DNA from: Deltaproteobacteria bacterium
GTDB taxonomy: Bacteria; Desulfobacterota; DSM-4660; Desulfatiglandales; HGW-15
Direction of reading: 5' to 3'
Assembly (NCBI GenBank): GCA_019308985.1
Contig: JAFDHB010000013.1
Location: forward strand, 1-40,106
Length of the DNA stretch: 40,106 nt
A model generated the notes under the pieces. That model made no database searches, was not told the origin of the DNA, and saw only the letters and a list, made by a program, of their open reading frames with translations. Shown here piece after piece: positions 32,527 to 40,106 of the stretch (position 1 is its first letter; the number at the start of each line of letters is the position of its first letter). Made by a program: the position numbers and the translations under genes.

Positions 32527-33600
32527 ATGGGCGATGTCGGAATATTAGAGACTACCTTGCGCGACGGTAGTTATGCTATCAATTTCCAGTTCACGGCTAA
32601 TGACACAGCTGTGATAGCTAGCGAGCTCGAAGAAGTTGGTTTTGAGTATATCGAAATAGGACACGGGGTAGGACTAGGAGCATCGAGGAATGGAATGGGC
32701 GAGGCCGCCGAAACGGATGTTGCTTACCTGGAAGCGGCAGCGGGGGCTCTAAGTAGGGCGAAATACGGGATGTTTTGCATACCCGGTGTTGCGAGTCTGG
32801 ATGATATTGACATGGCGGCGGAAATGGGGATGGGATTCATCCGTATTGGAACTAATGTGACGGAAATGGAAGAGTCAAGAGACTACATAGAGAGAGCAAA
32901 AAGGCACGATCTCTTTGTGACTACAAACTTCATGAAATCCTACACTCTAGAGCCTAAGCAGTTCGCGGAAAAAGCAAAGTTGAGCCAGAAATTCGGTTCA
33001 GATCTTCTCTATATCGTTGATTCTGCCGGTGGGATGTTGAAAGAGGAAATTGAAGGTTATTTTAGGGCCGTACGAGATGTTAGCGATATACCATTGGGAT
33101 ATCATGGACACGACAATTTGGGTTGCGCCATTTCGCATTCATTATTTGCGGCTGAGCTAGGTGCAAGCCTAATCGACGGTTCTTTGCAAGGACTCGGGCG
33201 AAGCGCAGGAAATGCTGCAACAGAAATTCTCGTTGTTGCCTTGAAACGAATGGGATATGAAATGGCCATTGACCCACTCAAGGTGATGGATATTAGCGAG
33301 ACGTATATCAAACCTCTCATTTCAAAACGGGGATTAGACTCGATTGATGTCGTTACAGGCTATGCTCAATTCCATTCAAGCTACATGAGTGTGATCAAGA
33401 AATATGCTTCAAAGTACAGGATCGATCCAAGGAGACTCATTATAGGCGTTTGTGAGCATGACAAAGTGAATGCCCCAGAGTGGCTTGTGGAAGATGTAGC
33501 GAGAAGATTAAGAAGTGAATCTGAAAGAGTATATGTTGCCAAATATAAGCTCCACGAGTATTTTGGTAATGAACAGTCAAATGATCTCGGAAAGAAGTGA
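32527..33600 (+). CDS. DmpG/HMGL-like aldolase family protein with a substituted catalytic histidine
   Basis: A 357-residue barrel of the 4-hydroxy-2-oxovalerate aldolase (DmpG/BphI) group. TTLRDGS at 9-15 gives the catalytic arginine and metal-binding aspartate, and GYHGHDNLG at 191-199 the two metal histidines (193, 195). The histidine that follows DGS or DGM in DmpG/BphI (catalytic base, His20) is Tyr16 here. Reaction and substrate may thus differ from ordinary aldol cleavage. There is no acetaldehyde dehydrogenase partner (DmpF). It lies between a hydrolase and an acyl ligase, suggesting it shapes a short hydroxy or keto acid. ATG 32527 follows AAGGGGGGAC-type purines. Confidence 0.8.
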   Translation: MGDVGILETTLRDGSYAINFQFTANDTAVIASELEEVGFEYIEIGHGVGLGASRNGMGEAAETDVAYLEAAAGALSRAKYGMFCIPGVASLDDIDMAAEMGMGFIRIGTNVTEMEESRDYIERAKRHDLFVTTNFMKSYTLEPKQFAEKAKLSQKFGSDLLYIVDSAGGMLKEEIEGYFRAVRDVSDIPLGYHGHDNLGCAISHSLFAAELGASLIDGSLQGLGRSAGNAATEILVVALKRMGYEMAIDPLKVMDISETYIKPLISKRGLDSIDVVTGYAQFHSSYMSVIKKYASKYRIDPRRLIIGVCEHDKVNAPEWLVEDVARRLRSESERVYVAKYKLHEYFGNEQSNDLGKK

Positions 33601-35180
33601 TGTCTACCATCGAGGACATTCTGCAAGTAACTAGGGAAAATAGCCGTAGAACCTTCGTTGTGGATGCTATTAGCGATCGATCTTACAGCTATCACGATGT
33701 TCAAGATTTTGCGCTAAGGCTCTGTAGGGTGCTGAAAGAGAATGGGGTTGAAAGCGGGGATCGAATTGGCGTCTTACTTGATAATTCGGTGGAGTTTGTC
33801 ATAAGCTATTTTTCTTGCCTGTATATGGGAGCCTTGGCTGTACCTGTCAGCGTCGACCTTAACTCGAAGACAATTGGATACATAGTCAAAACTGTAGCAG
33901 CCAAGTTATTGATTTGTTCTTCTCGGACGCTTTCAAAGGTTGAGGGTATACGTGGAATAGATCGGGTAACGATTCTATGCCTCGTTGCGGAAAGGGAAAG
34001 GTTCCCAAAGGCGTCAGGGATTAGTTATAGCCTTAGACTGTCTGACCTTCTTCAAAGCTCGATACGACCTTTAAGTCCTTTTTGTGGAGTTGATGAAAGG
34101 GACTATTTCACCATTACTTTCACCTCAGGGAGCACAAGTAAGCCGAAAGGGGTTTTCCATCCCATAAGAAACTATATCACTGCTGCCAGGATGTTTAACG
34201 AGAGCCTTCAGGTCGAAAGAAAGGACCGGTTCTACCATATATTGCCAATGGCGTATATGGCGGGATTGCTTAACTTGATAATTTGCCCTTACATGGCCGG
34301 GGCAAGTATTGTAGTCGGCCGTTCGTTTGACGCACTTCTCGCTATTGAATTCTGGAAGGCAGCCAGAAAACATGGAGTTAACAGGATGTGGCTTGTCCCA
34401 TCTATTATGGCCATTCTCATGAAGGTTGACCGTGATGCCGAGGGAAGGGAGTATTGTCGCAATAAAATAAGGGATGCCTTTGTTGGAACTGCTCCTTTAC
34501 AGCAGAGATTAAAAAGAGATTTCGAAAGGAAATATGGCATAGCTATTTACGAAAGCTACGGACTTTCTGAGACCATGTTTGTCACTTCCAATCGCCCGGG
34601 AGACAAGGGGGGGAATGGATCAGTTGGGTATCCAATGGAGGGCATTTCTATTAGGATAATGAGGGAGAAGACAGGCCATTCAGGGAAGGTTAGAAAAGGG
34701 GAGGTGTGGGTTAGAACTCCAACCATGATGACAGGATACTTAAATGAGGCAACGGGTGCTCCAGAGCTAATTGATCAAGATGAGTACTTTCCTACCGGAG
34801 ATCTCGGATATGTTGATGTGGAAGGTCGTTTGCACATTGTGGACAGAAAAAAGGATATCATAATAAAAGCAGGAATTAACATAAGTCCGCGCGCAATTGA
34901 GGAGACTGTTGAACGGCATTCAGCCGTGGAACAAGCGGCCGCAATAGGAATTCCACATGAACTCTATGGCGAGGATGTAGCCGTTGCTTTGATACTGAAG
35001 AGAGGTGCTGCTTTTCAGGAGGTATTAAATTCCATAAAGCAACTGTGTAAAGAAAGGCTGGATTTGGCTTCAGTTCCATCGTACTACTTCCAATTTGAAG
35101 AGTTCCCTTTAAGTTTTACGGGAAAGGTCAAAAAGCGAGAGCTTCGAGAATTGTTACTACTGAGAATGCGGGGAAAGTAA
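33600..35180 (+). CDS. adenylate-forming acyl ligase (AMP-binding, acyl-CoA/ACP synthetase-like)
   Basis: A 526-residue ANL-family enzyme. ITFTSGSTSKPKG (about 170-183) is the P-loop. YESYGLSETMF, FPTGDLGYVD and DRKKDIIIKAGINISP are the A4, A7 and A8 motifs, and the terminal LSFTGKVKKREL carries the acyl-adenylate lysine. It activates a carboxylic acid to acyl-AMP and loads a thiol. The next gene is a carrier-like protein, so ACP loading is likely. The start ATG shares its A with the previous stop (TGATG); a GTG at 33597 is possible. Confidence 0.88.
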   Translation: MSTIEDILQVTRENSRRTFVVDAISDRSYSYHDVQDFALRLCRVLKENGVESGDRIGVLLDNSVEFVISYFSCLYMGALAVPVSVDLNSKTIGYIVKTVAAKLLICSSRTLSKVEGIRGIDRVTILCLVAERERFPKASGISYSLRLSDLLQSSIRPLSPFCGVDERDYFTITFTSGSTSKPKGVFHPIRNYITAARMFNESLQVERKDRFYHILPMAYMAGLLNLIICPYMAGASIVVGRSFDALLAIEFWKAARKHGVNRMWLVPSIMAILMKVDRDAEGREYCRNKIRDAFVGTAPLQQRLKRDFERKYGIAIYESYGLSETMFVTSNRPGDKGGNGSVGYPMEGISIRIMREKTGHSGKVRKGEVWVRTPTMMTGYLNEATGAPELIDQDEYFPTGDLGYVDVEGRLHIVDRKKDIIIKAGINISPRAIEETVERHSAVEQAAAIGIPHELYGEDVAVALILKRGAAFQEVLNSIKQLCKERLDLASVPSYYFQFEEFPLSFTGKVKKRELRELLLLRMRGK

Positions 35181-35183
35181 CGC

Positions 35184-35423
35184 ATGTCGAGCATTGAGGA
35201 GTTGTTAATTGATTTCATAAAGGATCTTAAAGGGATCGATAAGCTATCGCCGGATGAGAGTCTGCTGCGAAGTAAGCTAATTAAGTCATTTGACTTCGTG
35301 CAATTGCTTCTTTTTATCGAAGAGAAGCTGGATATTCAGTTCCATGATGACGAAATAAAGCCAGAAAACTTTGAGACAGTTTCGAGAATTATGAGAACCA
35401 TTAATGAAAGGATAAGTAGATAA
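35184..35423 (+). CDS. acyl-carrier-protein-like domain protein
   Basis: A 79-residue acidic four-helix protein, right for a stand-alone acyl carrier protein. The candidate phosphopantetheine serine is Ser35 in LIKSFDFVQLL, aligning with the carrier motif DS(L/F). The preceding residue, almost always Asp, is Lys34 here, which is odd. VQLLLFIEEKLDIQFHDDEI is the usual helix II-III run. ATG 35184 has GGGGAAAG upstream and lies 3 bp after the ligase stop. It probably receives the acyl group from that ligase; modification by a phosphopantetheinyl transferase needs testing. Confidence 0.75.
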   Translation: MSSIEELLIDFIKDLKGIDKLSPDESLLRSKLIKSFDFVQLLLFIEEKLDIQFHDDEIKPENFETVSRIMRTINERISR

Positions 35424-35428
35424 TAGAA

Positions 35429-36379
35429 ATGTATGGTCCTAGAGATATTGAGGAAGTGTTGCATGACGTGGATCATGTAATGAAAGGGAATAAGTCAGCT
35501 CTTTTTAACAATGCAAAGCCGATTCATGAATGTGATGAAAGGAGCATTACCTTTTGTAAAGGAAATTCACGGGACGAGATGGAAATGATTGAGAGAGCGA
35601 AAGCGGCCGTTGTGATCTGTGCCAGCGGAGTTTCACTGCGTGAAAGAACTATGAAGAAGAAGCTCCTGGTAATGGTTGAAGAACCTCGGCTGGCATTTGC
35701 AAGAATTCTCAAAGCTTTCTTTGAAAAGAAGACAGAGCGGGAAATTCATCCGTCCGCAATTATAGAGGATTCTTCTATGATTGATTCAGATGTGTATATT
35801 GGTCCATTTTGCTATGTGGGAGAGGAGGTTGAGATCGGAAAGGGGTCTTGTTTATATCCCAATGTTACTATCTATCACAATGTAAAGATAGGGAAAAACG
35901 TGATTCTGCATTCGGGAGTAGTTATTGGATCAGATGGTTTTGGATATAGTAGAAACAACGAGGGAGTTTGGGAAAAATTTCCCCACATAGGAGACGTTAT
36001 TATCGAGGATTTTGTCGAGATCGGGCCGAATTCGTGTGTTGATAGGGGAACTCTCGGGTCGACCATAATAAGGAAGGGAGTAAAAATAGACAATCTCGTT
36101 TATGTTGGGCATAATGCTGTAATCGGTAATGATACTGCCATATCAGGCAATACAACGGTTGGAGGCTGTGTAGTAGGGAAACATTGTTGGATTGCCCCAG
36201 GGTGTACCATTAAAGAAAAGATTACAATCGGAGACAATAGTTTCATAGGTATTGGTAGTGTGGTCATAGAGAATGTGCAAGCGGGGACTTTTGTGATAGG
36301 TGTCCCAGCGCGGAAAATAGGCGAAAATCCATATGGTTATCGCAAAAGACAAGAATTATCCGAAAAGCCATTTGGGTAG
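35429..36379 (+). CDS. LpxD-like acyl-ACP-dependent N-acyltransferase
   Basis: A 316-residue left-handed beta-helix enzyme of the LpxD type. Residues about 1-105 form a small uridine-binding-like N-domain. IHPSAIIEDSSMIDSDVYIGP starts the hexapeptide repeats. VVIGSDGFGYSRNNEG and KFPHIGDVIIEDFVEIGPNSCVDRG are LpxD hallmarks, and IDNLVYVGHNAVIG holds the catalytic histidine (about residue 228). LpxD moves a hydroxyacyl group from ACP onto a UDP-amino sugar. The neighbouring ligase and carrier suggest a special acyl donor, and the upstream deacetylase an amino acceptor. It is unlikely to be the housekeeping lipid A enzyme, since fabZ, lpxA and lpxB are absent. Confidence 0.85.
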   Translation: MYGPRDIEEVLHDVDHVMKGNKSALFNNAKPIHECDERSITFCKGNSRDEMEMIERAKAAVVICASGVSLRERTMKKKLLVMVEEPRLAFARILKAFFEKKTEREIHPSAIIEDSSMIDSDVYIGPFCYVGEEVEIGKGSCLYPNVTIYHNVKIGKNVILHSGVVIGSDGFGYSRNNEGVWEKFPHIGDVIIEDFVEIGPNSCVDRGTLGSTIIRKGVKIDNLVYVGHNAVIGNDTAISGNTTVGGCVVGKHCWIAPGCTIKEKITIGDNSFIGIGSVVIENVQAGTFVIGVPARKIGENPYGYRKRQELSEKPFG

Positions 36380-36422
36380 ATAGGTCTTTGTGGTTTGTAA
36401 GGAAGATGTGGCGTAAGGTATT

Positions 36423-37631
36423 GTGTGGCAAATGAAGATACTTTATTTAGAGACTGGGACCTTTGGGGGAGGATCATTTGAAAGCCTTTATCAGATGTTG
36501 AAGGTGATAAATAGGAAGAGGTTTTCACCAATAGTTGCTTTTTTGAATGCGAATAGAATATGTGGTCAGCTAGATGAGATTGATGTAGGGTACTATGTGT
36601 TTTCAGACCCGGTTTATAGCCGTAACTTTGGAAGAATCATGAACAAGAGCCTTTCAAAAATGAGTCAAAAGATAGGGATATTCTCTGGCTTTCTATCGGT
36701 TATCTACGAGTTCTTGACTCATAACAACACAATAAGGGTGTTGACAGAGATTGTTAAGAAACACTCGATTGAGATACTTCATCTTAACGACCAGATAAAC
36801 CGCGACTTTTTTGCATTGTTCGTTGCAAAGCGCACTGGGATAAAATGCGTCAGCCATTTAAGGTCTCCTGACACGTACGGGTTCAATAAGAAGAAGAGCA
36901 TACTAGCAAATGGAGTTGTTGTACACTACATCGCATGCTCTGAATGGATTATGGATTTGTGGGCCAATTGCGGGGTGGCTAGGGAAAAGATCAGCGTGGT
37001 ACCTAATGGGATCGACATCTCTAAGCAGATTGAAGCGATTGATTTGCATGCCCGATACAATATACCTCGAGACAATGCCATAATTGGGTGCGTTGGAACT
37101 CTTATTCCAAATAGGGGTTATGATTTCATGATACGTAGCTTTGCGAAACTGGTGGAGGTTTTTCCAAAGGCCAAGCTGCTGATTGTAGGTGATGGCTCTG
37201 AACGGATGTTCCGAGAACTGAAGGGCATAGCTAATTCTTTGCGGATTGGTGACAGAATAACCTTTGCTGGATTTGACAAAAACGGAAAGGGAATAATAGC
37301 GGGACTCGATGTACTAGTGCTGCCTTATCGGAATGAAGCTTTCGGCAGGACGCTTCTGGAAGCTTGGTTGGCTAAGACACCCGTTATTGCAACAAATTTC
37401 GGTAACATGAATAGGATTGTCAACCATGGCTACAATGGCATGCTAGTTTCGTACGGCGATACGGAAAGCCTGAACAGGAGTCTATTGGAAATACTCAAGA
37501 ACAAGCAAATTGGAGAAGGATTAAGAAGAGGAGGTTATGAGACGGTGAAGGAAAGGTTTGGGATCCAGGGACACGTTGGTGAAATAGAAAGGATTTACAG
37601 CGTCATACAGACGAATAGTGATGTCTCTTGA
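36423..37631 (+). CDS. glycosyltransferase family 4 (GT-B) protein
   Basis: About 402 residues with GT4 features. FGGGSFESL starts the N-terminal domain, HLRSPDTYGFNKKK follows, and the C-terminal half has IIGCVGTLIPNRGYD, LLIVGDGSE and LVLPYRNEAFGRTLLEAWLAKTPVIATN with the donor-site E-x7-E arrangement. It probably adds a hexose or amino sugar from an NDP donor. The start is GTG 36423 (AAGG just upstream) or ATG 36432. This is among the most AT-rich parts of the window and is the last glycan gene before the transposase relic. Confidence 0.85.
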   Translation: MWQMKILYLETGTFGGGSFESLYQMLKVINRKRFSPIVAFLNANRICGQLDEIDVGYYVFSDPVYSRNFGRIMNKSLSKMSQKIGIFSGFLSVIYEFLTHNNTIRVLTEIVKKHSIEILHLNDQINRDFFALFVAKRTGIKCVSHLRSPDTYGFNKKKSILANGVVVHYIACSEWIMDLWANCGVAREKISVVPNGIDISKQIEAIDLHARYNIPRDNAIIGCVGTLIPNRGYDFMIRSFAKLVEVFPKAKLLIVGDGSERMFRELKGIANSLRIGDRITFAGFDKNGKGIIAGLDVLVLPYRNEAFGRTLLEAWLAKTPVIATNFGNMNRIVNHGYNGMLVSYGDTESLNRSLLEILKNKQIGEGLRRGGYETVKERFGIQGHVGEIERIYSVIQTNSDVS

Positions 37632-37963
37632 GATGGAGTTTATGCTTCATTGATGGAATCAATCCCGCTTTTCGTTGAAAATATCGAAGTGGCCTTGACT
37701 TAGATTATGCAGCCTTGCTGGTCAGATCCAGGTGTTGCCTGTTTGCTTCCCTCAGCATGGGTAACCAGTTATGGCCCTTTATCTTCTGCAGCCTGGGCTC
37801 AATCTCAATAAGGGGGCTGGCTATTCATAGATGCTTCTGCAGAGAGTTCTTCCAATAATCCACCTTGCCTCTTTATGCTTCTAATAGGTAAGCGTCGGAG
37901 CAAAGGATGTTGAAGGGGTTTGAAGATTTCATAAAAGTGCATTTCATAAGTTCATAAGCCGGT
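37632..37963. other. 332-bp gap carrying a transposase-like relic and short direct repeats
   Basis: No intact gene on either strand. Part of the gap translates on the - strand as a broken transposase-like tail (entered separately). Near 37928, 37943 and 37951 the string TTCATAA repeats three times just before the next gene, with no clear promoter. Confidence 0.4.
37705..37872 (-). pseudogene. decayed transposase C-terminus (tentative)
   Basis: On the - strand, 37705-37824 reads as about 39 residues ending in LREANRQHLDLTSKAA before TAA, preceded by LIEIEPRLQKIKGHNWLPM. In another frame further upstream, GKVDYWKNSLQKHL ends at a stop. The two pieces look like one protein broken by a frameshift and stop codons. 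The IEPRLQKIKG pattern resembles the terminal part of some transposases (IEKxFRRIKGY-like), but this is from memory and weak. It may mark an old insertion at the island's right side. Confidence 0.35.
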
Positions 37964-39382
37964 ATGGTGGGAAGTCTTACATCTGGGCCGAGACACGGGC
38001 TATGGGTAGTATTATTGGTTTCGCTTTTTGTTAGGGGAATGGTCTTGGTGAGTACCATGGAGTTCCAGGATGTCCATCTACAGCCGGATTCGAGGATGTA
38101 CCTTTCGCTGGCAGAGGGGATTATACGATACGGGAGCTTTAGCTACCCCACCACGCCAGAGATACCAGATGCCGAGCGCATGCCCGGATACCCCCTTTTT
38201 CTGGCCGGGGTTTTGTCTCTTTTCGGGGGGAGCTTACTGAGCGTGGTGGTAATCCAGATACTCATAGATTCGTTGAGTTGCGTCTTGATCTATCGCCTGG
38301 GTGAAACCCTATGGAAAGGTGGAGGGTTGATATGCGGGCTCCTTGCAGGCGTGAATATCGGAATGATGACCTATTCCCACTTTGTTCTAAGCGACAGCCT
38401 GTTTCTGCTCCTGTTTCTGGTTGTTTTGACCCTGGTTCTCGAGTTTCTGAGGAAACCCAGATGGCTCACAAGTGCCATGTTGGGAACGGGAATTGGAGTT
38501 GCGACCCTGATCAGGCCTGTTATGGTTTATTTCCCTTTGGTACTCATACCCTTTCTGTTTCTATACCTGACATTCAACCTGAATGTATCTTGGGGAATAG
38601 GGGCCGGTAAGGTCGCGCTGTGCCTGGTGTTGATGTTTGGGGTCTTGCTGCCCTGGATGGCCAGAAACCATGTGCATTATGGCCGATATAGGTTGACGGC
38701 TCAAGCAGGGGAACATTTGCTCCAATATATTGTACCTTTTACGTGGCAGTACTCGAAAGGAATACCCTTCATTGAAGGTATGAAACGGGCGAATCTGGCC
38801 TTTGATAAGGAGGCTCAAGCGGCAGCGTCACATGTGGATTTCTCCAATCCTTTTGAGAAGAGCGATTTCCAGGTAAAGATGGCCCTGGGGTACCTCAAGG
38901 AAGAACCGAAATCAGCAATCATTAAGGCATGGTTGTTTGGCATGACCAAGAACCTGTTTGCTCCGGCAATCATAGATTTATCTTACCTACTGAAGATCGA
39001 ACGGCCCCATTTCTTCTATACAGGAGGAAAGACCCTGTATGAGCGAGGCATAACTTTTCTCAGGAGTTTAAAGGGTTGGTTCGGATTCGCTGTGCTCGCG
39101 AATATGACAGTGCTCTTGCTGGCAAGGCTTATCCAGGTATGGGGACTGATCCTGCTGATGAAGGCGAAAATATGGGAGGGGACCCTTTTTTTCCTCACAA
39201 TAGCCTACTTCCTCCTTGTTTCGGGTCCGGTCGGGTATGCCAAATACAGGCTTCCCCTTGAGCCGGTACTGATCATACTGCTGGGCATAGGGATGGCAGA
39301 CTTGTACCTCAGGCTGTTCCAGAATAGACGACTTGAATTGACTGGGGAGCGGGACAGTTCGGGGGCTCCAGCAACGCGATGA
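37964..39382 (+). CDS. GT39-like (PMT/ArnT-type) membrane glycosyltransferase
   Basis: A 472-residue integral membrane protein with roughly ten hydrophobic spans. The first extracytoplasmic loop has the PDSRMYLSLAEGII...ERMPGYPLFLAG signature, with the aspartate and PGYP typical of family 39 enzymes that use polyprenyl-phosphate sugars. Later hydrophobic runs such as FLLLFLVVLTLVL and VALCLVLMFGVLLPWM fit. It may transfer a lipid-linked sugar to lipid A, protein or glycan on the periplasmic side. ATG 37964 has a weak ribosome site. Composition is richer in GC than the preceding genes, so it may lie outside the transferred island. Confidence 0.8.
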   Translation: MVGSLTSGPRHGLWVVLLVSLFVRGMVLVSTMEFQDVHLQPDSRMYLSLAEGIIRYGSFSYPTTPEIPDAERMPGYPLFLAGVLSLFGGSLLSVVVIQILIDSLSCVLIYRLGETLWKGGGLICGLLAGVNIGMMTYSHFVLSDSLFLLLFLVVLTLVLEFLRKPRWLTSAMLGTGIGVATLIRPVMVYFPLVLIPFLFLYLTFNLNVSWGIGAGKVALCLVLMFGVLLPWMARNHVHYGRYRLTAQAGEHLLQYIVPFTWQYSKGIPFIEGMKRANLAFDKEAQAAASHVDFSNPFEKSDFQVKMALGYLKEEPKSAIIKAWLFGMTKNLFAPAIIDLSYLLKIERPHFFYTGGKTLYERGITFLRSLKGWFGFAVLANMTVLLLARLIQVWGLILLMKAKIWEGTLFFLTIAYFLLVSGPVGYAKYRLPLEPVLIILLGIGMADLYLRLFQNRRLELTGERDSSGAPATR

Positions 39383-39655
39383 ACCCGGTTTTGGATTGTC
39401 CCGGCAAGGGCTCATCCAGGATTTGATTTCTATTTGGCCGAGGAGATTTAATAAGCGAGCAGTTTTTGGCGGCGGGTGAGTAGGCAAAGGGGATCAGGAC
39501 GACAAGGCAGTAGGGAAGCATGTAGAAAATGGAAAAAGGGGCGATTTTGGCGGAGGAGCCGGGAATTTGGAATAGGCAAGAGCTATCCCTATGCCTTGAT
39601 CTAAGGCGGATGATATGCCCGAGTTTAGGGGAGATAGGGAGGAGATAGGGCGTAG
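39383..39655. other. 273-bp region between the GT39 gene and the transposase fragment
   Basis: No supported gene. A short inverted pair (AGGCA near 39575, TGCCT near 39594) is too weak to call an insertion-sequence end. The boundary of the mobile element is not defined by what I can see. Confidence 0.35.
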
Positions 39656-40106
39656 TTACTCCAGTTGAACAATATTGCGGATGGATTTGGGGATGAAGGG
39701 AGGTTTGAGTCTTTCTTTTAGGGCTGGGTCTTTAGATTTGTAGAGTTTTCTGATTTGGCAGGTGGTCCTGACGATAAAAGACAAGGCGCGTTTAAGGAGC
39801 AGGATTATGGCTGCTATTTGAGCGAGGATGCTGGCTCTTTGGGCGTTGAGGATTCTGGGTTTGTCGAGGATTTTGAGGTCTTCTTTGATAGTGCTGTTGG
39901 ATCGTTCTGAGGCAGGGCGCATTTTCTTGAGTGTATCATATCGTCTGGTTCCTCTGGGGATTTCATTTACCAGTCTGGGATGTTCTTTGAGGTACATATG
40001 CTTTGTAAAACCGGTCTGGTTTTTGATGTGAGAGCACTGGGCGATATGGTAGCGTGTCTGTAAGTCTTTTAGGGCTTTATGTTTGAGTTTGAGGCACTGC
40101 TTAAAG
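39656..40106 (-). CDS. transposase, C-terminal part, runs off the window (IS1182/DDE-type)
   Basis: On the - strand the frame is open from the window edge to a TAA at 39656-39658, about 150 residues. It includes GTRRYDTLKKMRPASERSNS and KEDLKILDKPRILNAQRA. The IPRGT...K+R.ASER.NS..KED pattern is the region around the catalytic glutamate of DDE transposases in which a cysteine-rich stretch (YHIAQCSH) precedes it. Only the 3' part is inside the window, so completeness is unknown. A later in-frame ATG at 39997 is internal, not the start. Confidence 0.7.
   Translation of the reverse strand, partial: FKQCLKLKHKALKDLQTRYHIAQCSHIKNQTGFTKHMYLKEHPRLVNEIPRGTRRYDTLKKMRPASERSNSTIKEDLKILDKPRILNAQRASILAQIAAIILLLKRALSFIVRTTCQIRKLYKSKDPALKERLKPPFIPKSIRNIVQLE
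39656..40106 (-). mobile_element. partial insertion sequence at the right edge
   Basis: Inferred from the transposase fragment. The terminal inverted repeat and target duplication were not identified, so the left limit is only the gene end. It shares the right flank with an older transposase-like relic 1.8 kb away. Confidence 0.5.

Noticed and set aside
35429..36379. Housekeeping LpxD of lipid A synthesis
   Set aside because: The sequence is LpxD-like, but lpxA, fabZ and lpxB are absent and a dedicated ligase and carrier precede it, so a specialised transferase is likelier.

Overview
The window looks like a chromosomal surface-glycan island from a Gram-negative bacterium. Indirect pointers suggest a Desulfobacterota/deltaproteobacterial genome: mixed GC, frequent GTG/TTG starts with strong AGGAGG-type ribosome sites, and GACCA-rich 9-bp minisatellites next to nucleotidyltransferase modules. 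Taxonomy is inference only. Every intact gene reads on the + strand; only transposase remains near the right end are on the - strand.

Region 1 (1-2.5 kb) holds two small-partner/nucleotidyltransferase gene pairs of toxin-antitoxin type (AbiEii-like and MNT-like). Both sit behind a composite intergenic repeat of hairpins plus a 9-bp minisatellite. Region 2 (2.5-12.7 kb) starts with a WbpB-WbpD fusion, followed by an apparently complete CMP-pseudaminic acid pathway (pseC, pseB, spsF/pseF-type, pseG, pseH, pseI), a pseudaminate-associated methylase and a GT-B-like transferase. Decayed copies of the same repeat lie between the first genes. Region 3 (12.8-21.6 kb) encodes an MsbA/PglK-type ABC exporter, a NeuD-type acetyltransferase, a GT2, a second NeuB-family synthase, an N-acetyl-sugar amidotransferase overlapping an amidase, and a KpsC/S-like transferase. 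Region 4 (21.6-31.1 kb) continues with a GNAT, a NeuA/LegF-type cytidylyltransferase, a Gfo/Idh/MocA oxidoreductase, a DegT aminotransferase, another GT-B-like protein, and a PtmE-LegB-LegC trio pointing to a legionaminic-type acid, then an asparagine-synthetase-like protein without the glutaminase cysteine.

Region 5 (31.1-36.4 kb) is the most unusual part. A tight run encodes a PIG-L deacetylase, a cyclase-family hydrolase, a DmpG-like aldolase-fold enzyme with a changed catalytic position, an adenylate-forming ligase, a tiny acyl-carrier-like protein and an LpxD-like N-acyltransferase. I infer that it builds a custom acyl group, loads it on the carrier, and moves it onto an amino sugar freed by the deacetylase. 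Region 6 (36.4-40.1 kb) has a GT4, a transposase relic, a GT39-type membrane protein and the 3' part of a transposase running off the window.

Together the genes would make at least two activated nonulosonic acids, decorate them (N-acetyl, amidino or amide, methyl, unusual N-acyl), assemble them with several transferases and flip the product across the inner membrane. No flagellin, Maf, Wzx or Wzy was recognised, so a surface polysaccharide or LPS-type product is likelier than flagellin glycosylation. A LegG/NeuC hydrolase and the HisH/HisF partners of the amidotransferase are missing from the window.
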